Source: an uncultured Propionivibrio sp.
GTDB lineage: Bacteria > Pseudomonadota > Gammaproteobacteria > Burkholderiales > Rhodocyclaceae
Length of the DNA: 34,353 bases
NCBI GenBank assembly: GCA_937923255.1
Contig: CALAIL010000013.1
Location: 1 to 34,353, forward strand
Direction: 5' to 3'
Shown: one piece after another, positions 1 to 7,888 of the stretch
Numbering within the stretch: the first letter of the stretch is position 1
How the letters are laid out: every line of letters begins with the position of its first letter
The notes under the pieces: generated by a model
The model's database searches: none
Told to the model about the DNA's origin: nothing
The model's input: only the letters and a program-made list of their open reading frames with translations
Program-made: the position numbers and the translations under genes

Positions 1-51
1 TACGTCTACTACGTAGTCTTTCCCACTTATGTTCAGTGTATAGCGTCGCAT
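1..51 (-). CDS. Biotin carrier subunit of a Na+-pumping decarboxylase (N-terminal fragment)
   Basis: Only the first 17 codons lie in the window; the gene continues past the left edge. The translation MRRYTLNISGKDYVVDV has the opening beta-strand pattern of small biotinyl/lipoyl carrier proteins such as MmdC of methylmalonyl-CoA decarboxylase or GcdC of glutaconyl-CoA decarboxylase. The ATG at 51-49 is preceded on the minus strand by an AAAGGA ribosome binding site about nine bases upstream. It lies 37 bases after the gamma/delta subunit gene, so the two are very likely cotranscribed. The biotin attachment lysine is outside the window, so the assignment rests on the N-terminal pattern and the neighbour. 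Confidence 0.7.
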   Translation of the reverse strand, partial: MRRYTLNISGKDYVVDV

Positions 52-88
52 GGTGTTTATCCTTTATTGATGAGTGAGTTGAGGGGGA

Positions 89-535
89 TTAATTCCAGTA
101 ATTGGTCTGCCGTGCCCGCGCACGCGCTTCTGCCGACCACCGGGTCGGCTGCGTTCCGGGCCAGAAACTGCGGGCAACAGGACCACCACGCCCCACTGCC
201 TTACGGTGCTCGATAGCAGCAATAGTGATCACTGCCGCCAGACTCGCCGGCACGCCTTGCGCTCTGTGCTTCGCCACGGCCAAGGCAATGACCGCGACGA
301 TGTCTTCTGATCCTGACGGTGGCGGCGTGCCAATCACAGCCACGGGCGCTGCTTCGACTTCCGCAGCGGCATCATCGTCCGCCGCATCGTCGCTCGCCGC
401 AGATGCTTCTTCTTCGACTTCTTCTTTGTCGAACTTAAGCACAATCGTCAGTATCAACCACAACAACGCCAGCATGGCAAAGACCAGCCCCATGCCGAGA
501 ACGGTCATCTCAAGACCCCAGTCTAGATGTTCCAT
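89..535 (-). CDS. OadG/MmdD-type membrane subunit of a Na+-translocating decarboxylase
   Basis: This 148-residue protein fits the OadG family (oxaloacetate decarboxylase gamma chain / methylmalonyl-CoA decarboxylase delta chain), the small subunit that anchors the carboxyltransferase to the Na+-pumping beta subunit. One hydrophobic helix lies at about residues 9-33. A highly acidic Ala/Glu/Asp-rich linker follows (about 36-62), then a short conserved C-terminal block with HRKAVGRGG and several Trp residues, as is usual when the biotin carrier is a separate protein. The start at 535 has a GAGG motif six bases upstream. The next gene encodes the biotin carrier. The substrate (methylmalonyl-CoA or oxaloacetate) cannot be decided because the alpha and beta subunits are not in the window. 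Confidence 0.8.
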   Translation of the reverse strand: MEHLDWGLEMTVLGMGLVFAMLALLWLILTIVLKFDKEEVEEEASAASDDAADDDAAAEVEAAPVAVIGTPPPSGSEDIVAVIALAVAKHRAQGVPASLAAVITIAAIEHRKAVGRGGPVARSFWPGTQPTRWSAEARARARQTNYWN

Positions 536-888
536 GAATCTACCTCATGCGATGTTAAAAAATGGCTCCCTTTAATTGCTTTTCGCCGCATACTGCGCCG
601 GCGCATAAAACAATGGGTTTGGATTATCGTTCCCAAACCTCACCGTGGTCAACGTTCGATGTGATAAATCCCTGCATGGAACGTGGTTTGATGACAATTC
701 GTCAACATTGGCGCGCTTTTTCTATCGGGTCGACCCAGATGATGAGTTCATCCGAGGCTTCCGTCTATAGCGACAAAGTGTAGAATGCCTCGCGTTGTAC
801 TTTATCCGGAGTAGTCAGGGGCTTTCTTCGTCTGGCATCGGGTTTGCCGGCGATAAAGCGTATTCGACATACATCATTGGGAGACAAC
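536..888. other. Divergent intergenic region between decarboxylase operon and EF-G-like gene
   Basis: No convincing gene is present in these 353 bases; the ORFs here have no recognisable product. The region must hold two divergent promoters. A small hairpin is visible (GGTTTGG at 616-622 pairing with CCAAACC at 633-639). I see no strong sigma70 boxes and no riboswitch that I recognise. Confidence 0.5.
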
Positions 889-2937
889 ATGGGACAAATG
901 ACCCCTCGTACTGTAGCTTTAGTCGGCCACGGCGCATCGGGCAAAACAACGCTCGTCGAAACGCTGCTCGCCACAACCGGAGCCATCACCACACGCGGCT
1001 CCATTGAAAAGGGCAACACCGTCTGCGACTTTGATCCACAAGAAAAAGAACTGGGGTATTCGATCAACTCCGCAATCGCCAGCACCCAGTGGCTTGAGAC
1101 ACCGATCCATCTGATCGACACGCCGGGATATCCGGACTTCGCCGGGCAGGCGATTGGCGCCCTGGCCGCCGTCGATACCGCATTGATCGTCATCAACGCC
1201 CAATCCGGCATTGAACTGATGACCGAACGCATGATGAAGCTGGCCGCCGCGCGCAAACTCTGCCGCATGATCGTCATCAACAAAATCGACGCCGACAATG
1301 TCGATCTGCCCAAGTTGCTCGGTGACATCCGGGAACGCTTCGGCCACGAATGCATGGTTCTCAACCTGCCAACCGAACATGGGCAAGCAGTCATCGACGT
1401 GCTCTCCAACGCCAGCGGCGAAAGCGACTTCGAATCGGTCGCCGATGCGCATCGTGCACTCATTGACCAAATCGTCGAAGAAGACGAGGATTTGCTCGCC
1501 AAATACCTTGAAGACGGCGCCGAACCGGCGCCAGAAACCCTGCGCGCACCCTTTGAGAAAGCCTTGCGGGAAGGCCATCTGATTCCCATTCTGTTTGTTT
1601 CCGCCAAGACGGGCGCTGGCGTTCCGCAATTGCTCGACGCACTCGCCAAACTGGCGCCGACACCAGCCGAAGCTAACCCGCCACCCTTCTATAAAGGGGC
1701 GGCCGACGATGAAAACGCCACCCCGTTCGAAGTCTCTCCAGAAGCCGGTAAACACATACTGGCGCACGTTTTCAAAGTCGTCAGCGACCCGTTCGTCGGC
1801 AAGCTCAGCATCTTCCGGGTTCATCAGGGCACGCTCAAAAAAGACACCCAACTCTTTGTTGGCAACGCCAAGCGTGCCTTTAAGATCAGCCACCTGTACC
1901 GCCTGCTCGGCAAAGAGCACATCGAAACCGACCAATTGCAACCGGGCGATATCGGCGCCATTTCCAAGGTCGAGGAAATCGAATTCAACAGCGTCCTGCA
2001 CGACTCCCACGATGAGGACAACATCCACTTGAAGCCGTTGGCATTTCCTCAGCCGATGCAGGGCCTTGCGGTGGAAACCAAGAAGAAATCCGACGAACAG
2101 CGTCTGTTTGACGTGCTGCACAAACTCGAGATCGAAGACCCCTGTTTTACGGTTGAACGCCACGTAACGACCAACGAAACCGTCATCCGTGGCCTGGGTG
2201 AAATGCACCTGCGCGCCAAGCTTGCCCGCATGGCACAACAGTACAAGCTTGAGCTGGCAACCAAGCCGCCACAAATCGACTACCGTGAAACGATTACCGG
2301 CAAGGCGCCAGGACACTGCCGCCACAAAAAACAAACGGGCGGCGCCGGGCAATTCGGCGAAGTCATGCTGCGCGTTGAACCGTTGCCGCGCGGCGAAGGC
2401 TTTGAATTCGTCGACGAGGTCAAGGGCGGCGCCATTCCCGGCGTCTTCATGGCATCGGTTGAAAAAGGCGTGCGTCAGGCGCTTGCCGACGGCGTTGTCG
2501 CCGGCTTCCCGGTATCCGACATTCGCGTCATTGTCTATGACGGCAAATCGCACCCAGTGGATAGCAAGGACATCGCCTTTTTCACGGCCGGCCGCAAAGC
2601 CGTCATCGAAGCCATTCGTGCCGCCAGCCCGATCATTCTTGAACCCATCGTCAACATTGACATTGATGCGCCAGAAACAGCCGTTGGCGACCTTTCCGGC
2701 GACCTTTCCGGAAAACGCGGCCAGATTACCGGCACGCAGTCACGCAGCGCAGGTACGGTTTCACTCAGCGGCAAAGTACCACTCGCCGAACTCGACGATT
2801 ATCAGGGGCGCCTCAAGTCACTGACCGGCGGCCAAGGGTCTTACAGCATCCGTTTCTCGCACTATGCCGCCGTACCGGCCGCCACACAGCAGCAGCTTGC
2901 CGCCAAACATAAGATCGTCGGCCTGGACGATGAGTAA
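889..2937 (+). CDS. EF-G-like translational GTPase (EF-G2 type)
   Basis: This 682-residue protein has the full elongation factor G architecture. The P-loop GHGASGKT is at residues 13-20, the G3 motif DTPGYPDF at 77-84 and NKID at 131-134, followed by the beta-barrel and EF-G domains III-V. Canonical EF-G has DTPGHVDF; here the catalytic histidine position is Tyr81. The switch I segment is also altered (ELGYSI instead of ERGITI). Both changes are typical of the second, EF-G-like paralogue group (for example mycobacterial FusA2), so this is probably not the housekeeping translocase. An upstream in-frame start at 844 exists, but ATG 889 has a GGGAG ribosome binding site six to seven bases before it. 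No ribosomal protein genes flank it, unlike the usual str-operon fusA. The cellular role of this paralogue is not settled. Confidence 0.92.
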   Translation: MGQMTPRTVALVGHGASGKTTLVETLLATTGAITTRGSIEKGNTVCDFDPQEKELGYSINSAIASTQWLETPIHLIDTPGYPDFAGQAIGALAAVDTALIVINAQSGIELMTERMMKLAAARKLCRMIVINKIDADNVDLPKLLGDIRERFGHECMVLNLPTEHGQAVIDVLSNASGESDFESVADAHRALIDQIVEEDEDLLAKYLEDGAEPAPETLRAPFEKALREGHLIPILFVSAKTGAGVPQLLDALAKLAPTPAEANPPPFYKGAADDENATPFEVSPEAGKHILAHVFKVVSDPFVGKLSIFRVHQGTLKKDTQLFVGNAKRAFKISHLYRLLGKEHIETDQLQPGDIGAISKVEEIEFNSVLHDSHDEDNIHLKPLAFPQPMQGLAVETKKKSDEQRLFDVLHKLEIEDPCFTVERHVTTNETVIRGLGEMHLRAKLARMAQQYKLELATKPPQIDYRETITGKAPGHCRHKKQTGGAGQFGEVMLRVEPLPRGEGFEFVDEVKGGAIPGVFMASVEKGVRQALADGVVAGFPVSDIRVIVYDGKSHPVDSKDIAFFTAGRKAVIEAIRAASPIILEPIVNIDIDAPETAVGDLSGDLSGKRGQITGTQSRSAGTVSLSGKVPLAELDDYQGRLKSLTGGQGSYSIRFSHYAAVPAATQQQLAAKHKIVGLDDE

Positions 2938-2990
2938 ATGCGCGCATCAGCGTGCGCGCCAGCCTGACGCCCACGCCTGACGCAGAAACG

Positions 2991-3024
2991 AAAAAAGCAG
3001 CGACAGAAACGTCGCTGCTTTTTT
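2991..3024 (+). terminator. Rho-independent terminator after the EF-G-like gene
   Basis: A perfect 8-bp stem (GCAGCGAC at 2997-3004, GTCGCTGC at 3011-3018) with a six-base loop is followed by six T residues. It is preceded by a run of A, so it could also terminate minus-strand transcripts. It lies 53 bases after the stop codon. Confidence 0.9.
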
Positions 3025-3045
3025 ATGTGTCACGGAAATATCAGA

Positions 3046-3540
3046 TGCCCGGAGATGCTTTATTCACGGGCATTTCAGAAGGGCATACCCGGAGACGCCC
3101 TATCCATCAGGGTTTCGCGGCATCGCTTTTTGGGGGGTATCGATGCCGAAAAATAATCAAGCAAACGACGGGGTAAACAGTTTAGAAAACATAAAATGCC
3201 CGGAAAGTCCCTAAATACACGGGGCTTAGAGCATCAAAAAACATAAATTGGAAAATAGCACCCGACTAACCCGCTGAAATCTGCCCTACTCAGCCCTCTC
3301 CCAAAGGGCAAGGGGCTTTGGGGATGCGCCGAACCCCGCGTGGATAGGGCATTTCCCGGCACCCTCTGAAGCCCTTATGGATAGGTCGTTTCCAAGCAAA
3401 CACCTCTGTAACCCTTATAAATAAAGGGCTTCAGGGCAGGGTATCTGGAGACGCTCTGTTTACAAGGGCTACAGAGCATACCCCTCGGAGAAGCCCTAAA
3501 TACGCGGGGTTCAGGGCACCTATATTTGAGACACCCCAAA
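3046..3540. repeat. Cluster of short palindromic intergenic repeat units (cluster 1)
   Basis: About seven or more degenerate units of roughly 30-45 bases occur here in mixed orientation. In one orientation the unit reads roughly GCCCTGAAGCCC, a 5-8 base variable spacer, then AGGGCATCTCCGG; the outer arms (GCCCT/AGGGC) are complementary. Clear copies lie near 3049-3087, 3088-3120, 3186-3235, 3330-3390 and 3448-3525. The same family recurs at 7502, 11069, 24050 and 34170. No coding capacity was recognised. The cluster leads directly into the Correia-like element at 3541. Confidence 0.75.
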
Positions 3541-3654
3541 TATAGCGGCTTAACTTTGCCAAAAGACAAGGCGGTAAGCCGCTGACAGTACGTTTAGTAC
3601 GGCAAGGCCCAGACAACACAGCAACGCCGTATTTTGGCAAAGAGGGCCGCTATA
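3541..3654 (+). mobile_element. Correia-like MITE, copy 1 (complete)
   Basis: This 114-bp element is bounded by TATAGCGGC (3541-3549) and its inverse GCCGCTATA (3646-3654). The inverted repeats continue inward (CTTTGCCAAAA at 3554-3564, TTTTGGCAAAG at 3632-3642), giving terminal repeats of about 26-30 bp with a few mismatches. The core carries GACAAGGCG (3565), AGCCGC (3577), GACAGTAC (3584), AGTACGGCAAGGC (3596) and GCAACGCCGTA (3621) in this order. From memory, Neisseria Correia repeat-enclosed elements have the same order of the same blocks and similar TATAGxGG ends and length. It encodes no protein, so movement would need a transposase in trans. It lies 14 bases beyond the stop of the transglycosylase gene. 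Confidence 0.8.
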
Positions 3655-3667
3655 AAAGAGGGGGAGT

Positions 3668-4411
3668 TCAGGCGCTCTGCTGCTTGCCGCTGCGGCGTTT
3701 GATCGCCTGTTCCAGACGCGCCTTCTCAGCCAAAACCCTGTCAGCGTACCAACTCGACCCGTCAGTCGATCCAGCATAATGCTGTAGCCCCGCCATCAAG
3801 CCGCCGCGCCGCTCGATCGCCTCCTGCAGTACGAGGGTGCCAATCCGGATATTGGCGACAGGATCAAAAAAGACTTGGCCGCCAGCGCCTTCCGGCACCT
3901 TGTCCTGATGAAAACGCGGCACCACCTGCATCAGCCCCTGCGCGCCGAAGGAGCTTTCAGCCAAAGGATTGAAGCTCGACTCGATGCCAATAATGGCAAC
4001 AATCAGCAACGGATCGATATGCTTCTCCCGTCCGACCTGATGCGCCGTCTCGAAAATCGGACGCAACGCCTCCGCCGACACCTTATAACGCTGGGAAACA
4101 TAACGCAGCGCGCCATTCATGTACGACGGGAACGCTTCTGCCACCTTGGCCTCGCCGGCCGAGGCATTGGCGAAAGATTCAGCGGTGCCGGAGCTTGCCA
4201 CGCTGTCCGTTTCCGCATCCACCGTTTCCATCGCTGCCAGGGTATGCGGATCGATTTCAGACGCAGGCGTACTACGGCCCGAAATTGACGGAATGAAACT
4301 CATGAAAAAGATAAAGCCGGCAATCAGCAGGCAGTATTGCGCCGTATGCAGTACTACATGCGTACTGGTACATCGCGACATCATTTGCTTGGGAGAAACC
4401 AAAGCTGACAT
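3668..4411 (-). CDS. Membrane-anchored lytic transglycosylase (SLT domain)
   Basis: This 247-residue protein has one N-terminal membrane helix (about residues 22-41), a low-complexity linker and a C-terminal SLT lysozyme-like domain. The family cleaves the MurNAc-GlcNAc bond of peptidoglycan with formation of 1,6-anhydro-MurNAc. The signature is clear: GIESSFNP with catalytic Glu144, then GAQGLMQV at 157-164, and a later HYAG motif. ATG at 4411 was chosen because AAGGAG sits seven bases upstream; a GTG two codons earlier would leave almost no spacing. The gene stands alone, with the Correia-like element just after its stop. Confidence 0.88.
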   Translation of the reverse strand: MSALVSPKQMMSRCTSTHVVLHTAQYCLLIAGFIFFMSFIPSISGRSTPASEIDPHTLAAMETVDAETDSVASSGTAESFANASAGEAKVAEAFPSYMNGALRYVSQRYKVSAEALRPIFETAHQVGREKHIDPLLIVAIIGIESSFNPLAESSFGAQGLMQVVPRFHQDKVPEGAGGQVFFDPVANIRIGTLVLQEAIERRGGLMAGLQHYAGSTDGSSWYADRVLAEKARLEQAIKRRSGKQQSA

Positions 4412-4960
4412 ACTCACTCTCCTTCACTATTGTCATCGCACAAGACAAACCGCGCGACAATCGGTTACAGGCGGGTGGAATAACAGACTGTTAAAACCCG
4501 GGGATACGATCGTAGATCGCTTGGGAACGACTCTTCCGCGAAGAACTGCCGAGACACTCCAGAGGCGGAGAAATATTGGGAAGAGCGCCAGACTACAACA
4601 AATACACACGCCCGAAACGCTCGGGCTGATTTAAAGATGGGCGGATGCTACTGGTTGTATTCCGCCTTGTCAAATAAACCACCCGCCGTCGCCCGGCATC
4701 TGGCAGCACGCTTTTTTCGTGCCCGCTCGCCCCGCCAAATGCTTTGCGCTTCGCTCACTGCCGCGCCAGGGCGGGAATCCGCCAAGGCCACGGGCAACGC
4801 CTTACGGCATCATCTGACACAACCATCCGCACCGAGAGTCGCGGCACAGAATGGTTGTCAACAACGCCGCCAACAATCATATAATGCGCTGCTTCTCACC
4901 GGCCTGCCGTCCCCTTGTTTCTTCTCAACACATTGAATCAACACCGCTCAACGAACGCCC
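4412..4960. other. Intergenic region without recognised gene
   Basis: These 549 bases separate the divergent transglycosylase and symporter genes. A 99-residue plus-strand ORF at 4637-4936 has no recognisable features and no ribosome binding site. A hairpin GCCCGA (4610-4615) / TCGGGC (4621-4626) is followed by only a weak T stretch. A second small stem-loop with an A/T-rich loop lies near 4707-4726. Neither identifies a known RNA. Confidence 0.4.
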
Positions 4961-6391
4961 ATGCTGATCTGGTTTGTCGTCGCTTACCTCATCGTGTCCG
5001 TTGGCATCGGCCTGTTTGCCGCAACACGGGTCCATAGCACCAAGGATTTTGCTGTCGCCGGCCGTAGCCTGCCGCTGCCGGTTGTCATGGCGACCGTGTT
5101 TGCCACCTGGTTCGGCGCGGAAGCCGTCTTCGGTGTTTCCGCCACTTTCGTCAAGGAAGGCCTGGGCGGTGTCGTGGCCGATCCGTTCGGCGCCAGCTTG
5201 TGCCTCATCATCGCCGGCCTGTTCTACGGTTCGCGCTTATACAAACTCAATGTCCTCACGCTTGGCGATTTTTTCCGCATGCGCTATAACCGCACCGTCG
5301 AGGTTCTGACAACGCTGTGTATCGTTGTTTCCTACCTGGGCTGGGTTTCGGCGCAGATCAAGGCGCTTGGCCTCGTATTCAGTGTCGTCACCAACGACGC
5401 CATTTCGCAGACAGGCGGCATGATTCTGGGCGCGGCCATCGTGCTGACCTACACCACCTTCGGCGGCATGTTCTCCGTTGCCATTCTTGATTTTGTGCAG
5501 ATGGGCGTCGTCATGGGCGGGATGCTGTTCATTGCGCATGCCATTTCCGGCATGACCGGTGGCGTCGAAGCGATTGTCAGCCACGCGGCAGCGGCCGGTA
5601 AACTTGATTTTTTCCCGAAAGGCGGCCTCATGCCATGGCTCAATTTCCTGGGGGTCTGGATCACCATGATGCTCGGCTCGATTCCCCAGCAGGATGTCTT
5701 TCAGCGAGTTACCTCGGCGAAAAGCGCCAAAATCGCCATTTACGGCTCGCTGCTCGGCGGCATCGCTTATTTTGCCTTTACCTTCGTTCCGATGTTCATT
5801 GCCTATTCCGCCACGCTGATCGACCCGGCATTTTTCAACGCATTGCTGGAAAACGATCCGCAGCGTGTACTGCCGACGCTGGTTCTGCAACACACGCCGG
5901 TTTTTGCCCAGGCAATTTTCTTTGGCGCCGTGCTGGCGGCAATCATGAGCTGCTCCTCGGCCACCCTGCTCGCCCCTTCGGTTGCTTTTTCCGAAAACGT
6001 CATTCGCGGCTTTTTCCCCGGCATCAGCGACCGGGCTTTCCTGCGCCTGATGCGCATCACCATCGTCGGCTTCACCTGCCTCGTCCTCGGCTTCGCCCTG
6101 GTCAGTGACGCCTCGATCTTTGAAATGGTCGAAAGCGCTTACAAAATTACGCTTGCCGGCGCCTTTGTACCCCTTTTCTTCGGCGCCTACTGGCAACGCG
6201 CCACGGCGCAGGGCGCCCTGTTCGCCATTTTTGGCGGCGTTGCCAGCTGGATCAGTCTTGAACTCGCGTTCGGCGAGGCTTTCCCCGTGCCGCCGCAACT
6301 GATCGGCTTTGCCCTGTCCATTTTCGGCATGCTGGCCGGTTCGCTGCTCCCCCAGAAGTTCGGCCGGGTCGCCCCGCTGGCGGCGCCCTGA
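4961..6391 (+). CDS. Sodium:solute symporter family transporter
   Basis: This 476-residue, almost entirely hydrophobic protein has about 12-13 membrane segments and fits the SSS family (PutP/PanF-like), which couples Na+ entry to uptake of a solute. Family-typical features include the N-terminal KDFAVAGRSLP segment after helix 1, WFGAEAVFG in helix 2, the GSIPQQDVFQRV segment in the middle and ISWISLELA-like C-terminal helices. The substrate cannot be read from the sequence. The next gene starts two bases after the stop, so translation is probably coupled. No clear ribosome binding site precedes the ATG at 4961. Confidence 0.88.
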   Translation: MLIWFVVAYLIVSVGIGLFAATRVHSTKDFAVAGRSLPLPVVMATVFATWFGAEAVFGVSATFVKEGLGGVVADPFGASLCLIIAGLFYGSRLYKLNVLTLGDFFRMRYNRTVEVLTTLCIVVSYLGWVSAQIKALGLVFSVVTNDAISQTGGMILGAAIVLTYTTFGGMFSVAILDFVQMGVVMGGMLFIAHAISGMTGGVEAIVSHAAAAGKLDFFPKGGLMPWLNFLGVWITMMLGSIPQQDVFQRVTSAKSAKIAIYGSLLGGIAYFAFTFVPMFIAYSATLIDPAFFNALLENDPQRVLPTLVLQHTPVFAQAIFFGAVLAAIMSCSSATLLAPSVAFSENVIRGFFPGISDRAFLRLMRITIVGFTCLVLGFALVSDASIFEMVESAYKITLAGAFVPLFFGAYWQRATAQGALFAIFGGVASWISLELAFGEAFPVPPQLIGFALSIFGMLAGSLLPQKFGRVAPLAAP

Positions 6392-6392
6392 C

Positions 6393-7487
6393 ATGTCGGC
6401 TCCGGCAGACGCCAACAGGCGCAGCGTCTCGCCCCTGCGCCTGATTCGCTATCTGGCGCTCGCATACGCGGCACTCATCGTCTATGCCAGCCTGCATCCA
6501 TTTTCCGGCTGGCGCGACGGCAACTTGACGCCGTTTTTGTTCCTCGAAGCCTGCTGGCCGCACTACTGGACGCTTTTCGACATTGCCGCCAACCTGCTCG
6601 CTTATCTGCCGCTCGGTCTGCTGCTGGCACTGGCGCTCCGTTCCGGCAGTGAAAAGCGCATGCCGCCATTGCTGGCCGCCCTGCTTGCCGCCGGTATCGG
6701 CACGGCGCTCAGCTTTTGTATGGAATCGGTGCAGACCTGGCTGCCCACGCGCGTTCCTTCCAGCCTCGACCTGCTCTGCAACTCGGCGGGCACGGCGCTC
6801 GGCGCATTGCTCGCCGTTGTTGGCGGCGCGCGGTTATTGACCTTTATCCGGCGCTGCCAGCGATGGCTGGCGCCAATTCACGACGCGGACATCATTCTAG
6901 TGCTCATCGGGTTCTGGCTGCTTGCCCAGCTTTCGCCGGAAACCCTGCTCTTCGGCGCTGGCAACCTGCGGGGCCTGCTCGACATTCCCAGTCCCGTCGA
7001 TTACGACCCTTCTGCCTTTTTTGCCATTGAAACCGCCATCATCGCTTGCAATATGACGGCCATCGGCCTGATCGTCCGTTTCCTGCTCGCGCCGCAACAC
7101 CGCATCCTTGGCCCACTTATCGCATTTTTTGCGCTGGCCATGATCGTCCGTGCGCTGGCCACCGCTATCCTCGTCGAACCGGCGCAGGCCATCGTCTGGC
7201 TTACGCCAGGCGCGGCGCTCGGCACAATGATTGGCGGCGCACTGCTCTCGCTTCTGCCGCTGCTCCCGCCGCGCTGGCAGCAAGCGCTGGCCGCACTGTT
7301 TCTCATGACCGGCGCGGTCCTGATCAATCTGGCGCCACCAAACCCGTATTCACAGGCCGCGATGGCCGCCTGGCAACAGGGGCACTTTCTCAACTTCAAT
7401 GGGCTGACGCGGCTAATCGCCAGTCTTTGGCCATTTCTCGCCCTGCCTTGCCTGACCTTCCTCCGGCGACCGCGGCATTTGAATTAG
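6393..7487 (+). CDS. VanZ-like family membrane protein
   Basis: This 364-residue integral membrane protein has an N-terminal VanZ-like domain. That domain has the usual layout: a first helix ending in YASLHPFSGW, a second with DIAANLLAYLPLGLLLALAL, and the loop SSLDLLCNSAGTALGALL. A longer C-terminal part with about six more hydrophobic segments follows. VanZ confers low-level teicoplanin resistance in enterococci, but most members have no known function. ATG 6393 lies immediately after the symporter stop. An upstream in-frame start at 6309 would overlap that gene by 83 bases and is unlikely. The tight spacing suggests a two-gene operon. Confidence 0.85.
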   Translation: MSAPADANRRSVSPLRLIRYLALAYAALIVYASLHPFSGWRDGNLTPFLFLEACWPHYWTLFDIAANLLAYLPLGLLLALALRSGSEKRMPPLLAALLAAGIGTALSFCMESVQTWLPTRVPSSLDLLCNSAGTALGALLAVVGGARLLTFIRRCQRWLAPIHDADIILVLIGFWLLAQLSPETLLFGAGNLRGLLDIPSPVDYDPSAFFAIETAIIACNMTAIGLIVRFLLAPQHRILGPLIAFFALAMIVRALATAILVEPAQAIVWLTPGAALGTMIGGALLSLLPLLPPRWQQALAALFLMTGAVLINLAPPNPYSQAAMAAWQQGHFLNFNGLTRLIASLWPFLALPCLTFLRRPRHLN

Positions 7488-7501
7488 CCGCAAAAAAGAT
7501 T

Positions 7502-7727
7502 CCCTGCCTCCGTACAAACAGGGCAGAAAACATAAAATGCCCTGAAGCCCCCTAAATACAAGGGCCTCAGGGCATCAAAAAACATAAACCGTAGATAAAG
7601 AACCTTCGGACAGATGCCCTGAGCCCCGCGTGGATAAAGGCTTCCGGACACCTGCCCGGAGATGCCCTGTTTACACGGGTTTCCGCGCCCCCCTTCGGAG
7701 ACGCCCTATTGACACGGGCTTCAGCGC
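7502..7727. repeat. Cluster of palindromic intergenic repeat units (cluster 2)
   Basis: About six units of the same family as cluster 1 follow the VanZ-like gene. Units are seen at 7502-7525, 7538-7580, 7613-7650, 7660-7690 and 7697-7727. A block of about 62 bases (7525-7589) is nearly the same as 3185-3249 in cluster 1, including the flanking AACATAAA words on both sides. The paired arms could act as weak terminators for the symporter-VanZ transcript, but no T-tract is present. Confidence 0.7.
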
Positions 7728-7825
7728 TGCCTGGTAGCGAAAGGCGCGCGGCAGGAAATCGATCATCCCGGCCGCAGCCATGTTGGCCATGACGCCTGGC
7801 AGCACTTTTTTGTCGATGACGCCGA
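7724..7825 (-). pseudogene. Possible gene remnant (C-terminal coding-like fragment)
   Basis: A short minus-strand stretch of about 34 codons reads as protein-like sequence (VLPGVMANMAAAGMIDFLPR, then AFRYQAAL). It is preceded in frame by a TAA at about 7826-7828 and runs on into the repeat cluster. No start codon with a ribosome binding site is present. I cannot assign it to a family. It could be the tail of a gene whose remainder was lost when the repeats accumulated, or chance. Confidence 0.25.
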
Positions 7826-7888
7826 ATTAATTTATCGTGGCGCTGTCTGAACCAACGCTTTCAATACCCACGCCACGCGCGAACGACC

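Noticed and set aside
919..2553. 544-codon minus-strand open frame opposite the EF-G-like gene
   Set aside because: It is an antisense by-product of the well-supported GTPase gene; its translation shows no domain and no ribosome binding site.
4637..4936. 99-codon plus-strand frame upstream of the symporter
   Set aside because: No ribosome binding site, atypical Arg/Ala-rich composition and no family resemblance.
5237..6415. 392-codon minus-strand open frame opposite the symporter
   Set aside because: Very charged, low-complexity translation without motifs, fully antisense to a clear transporter gene.
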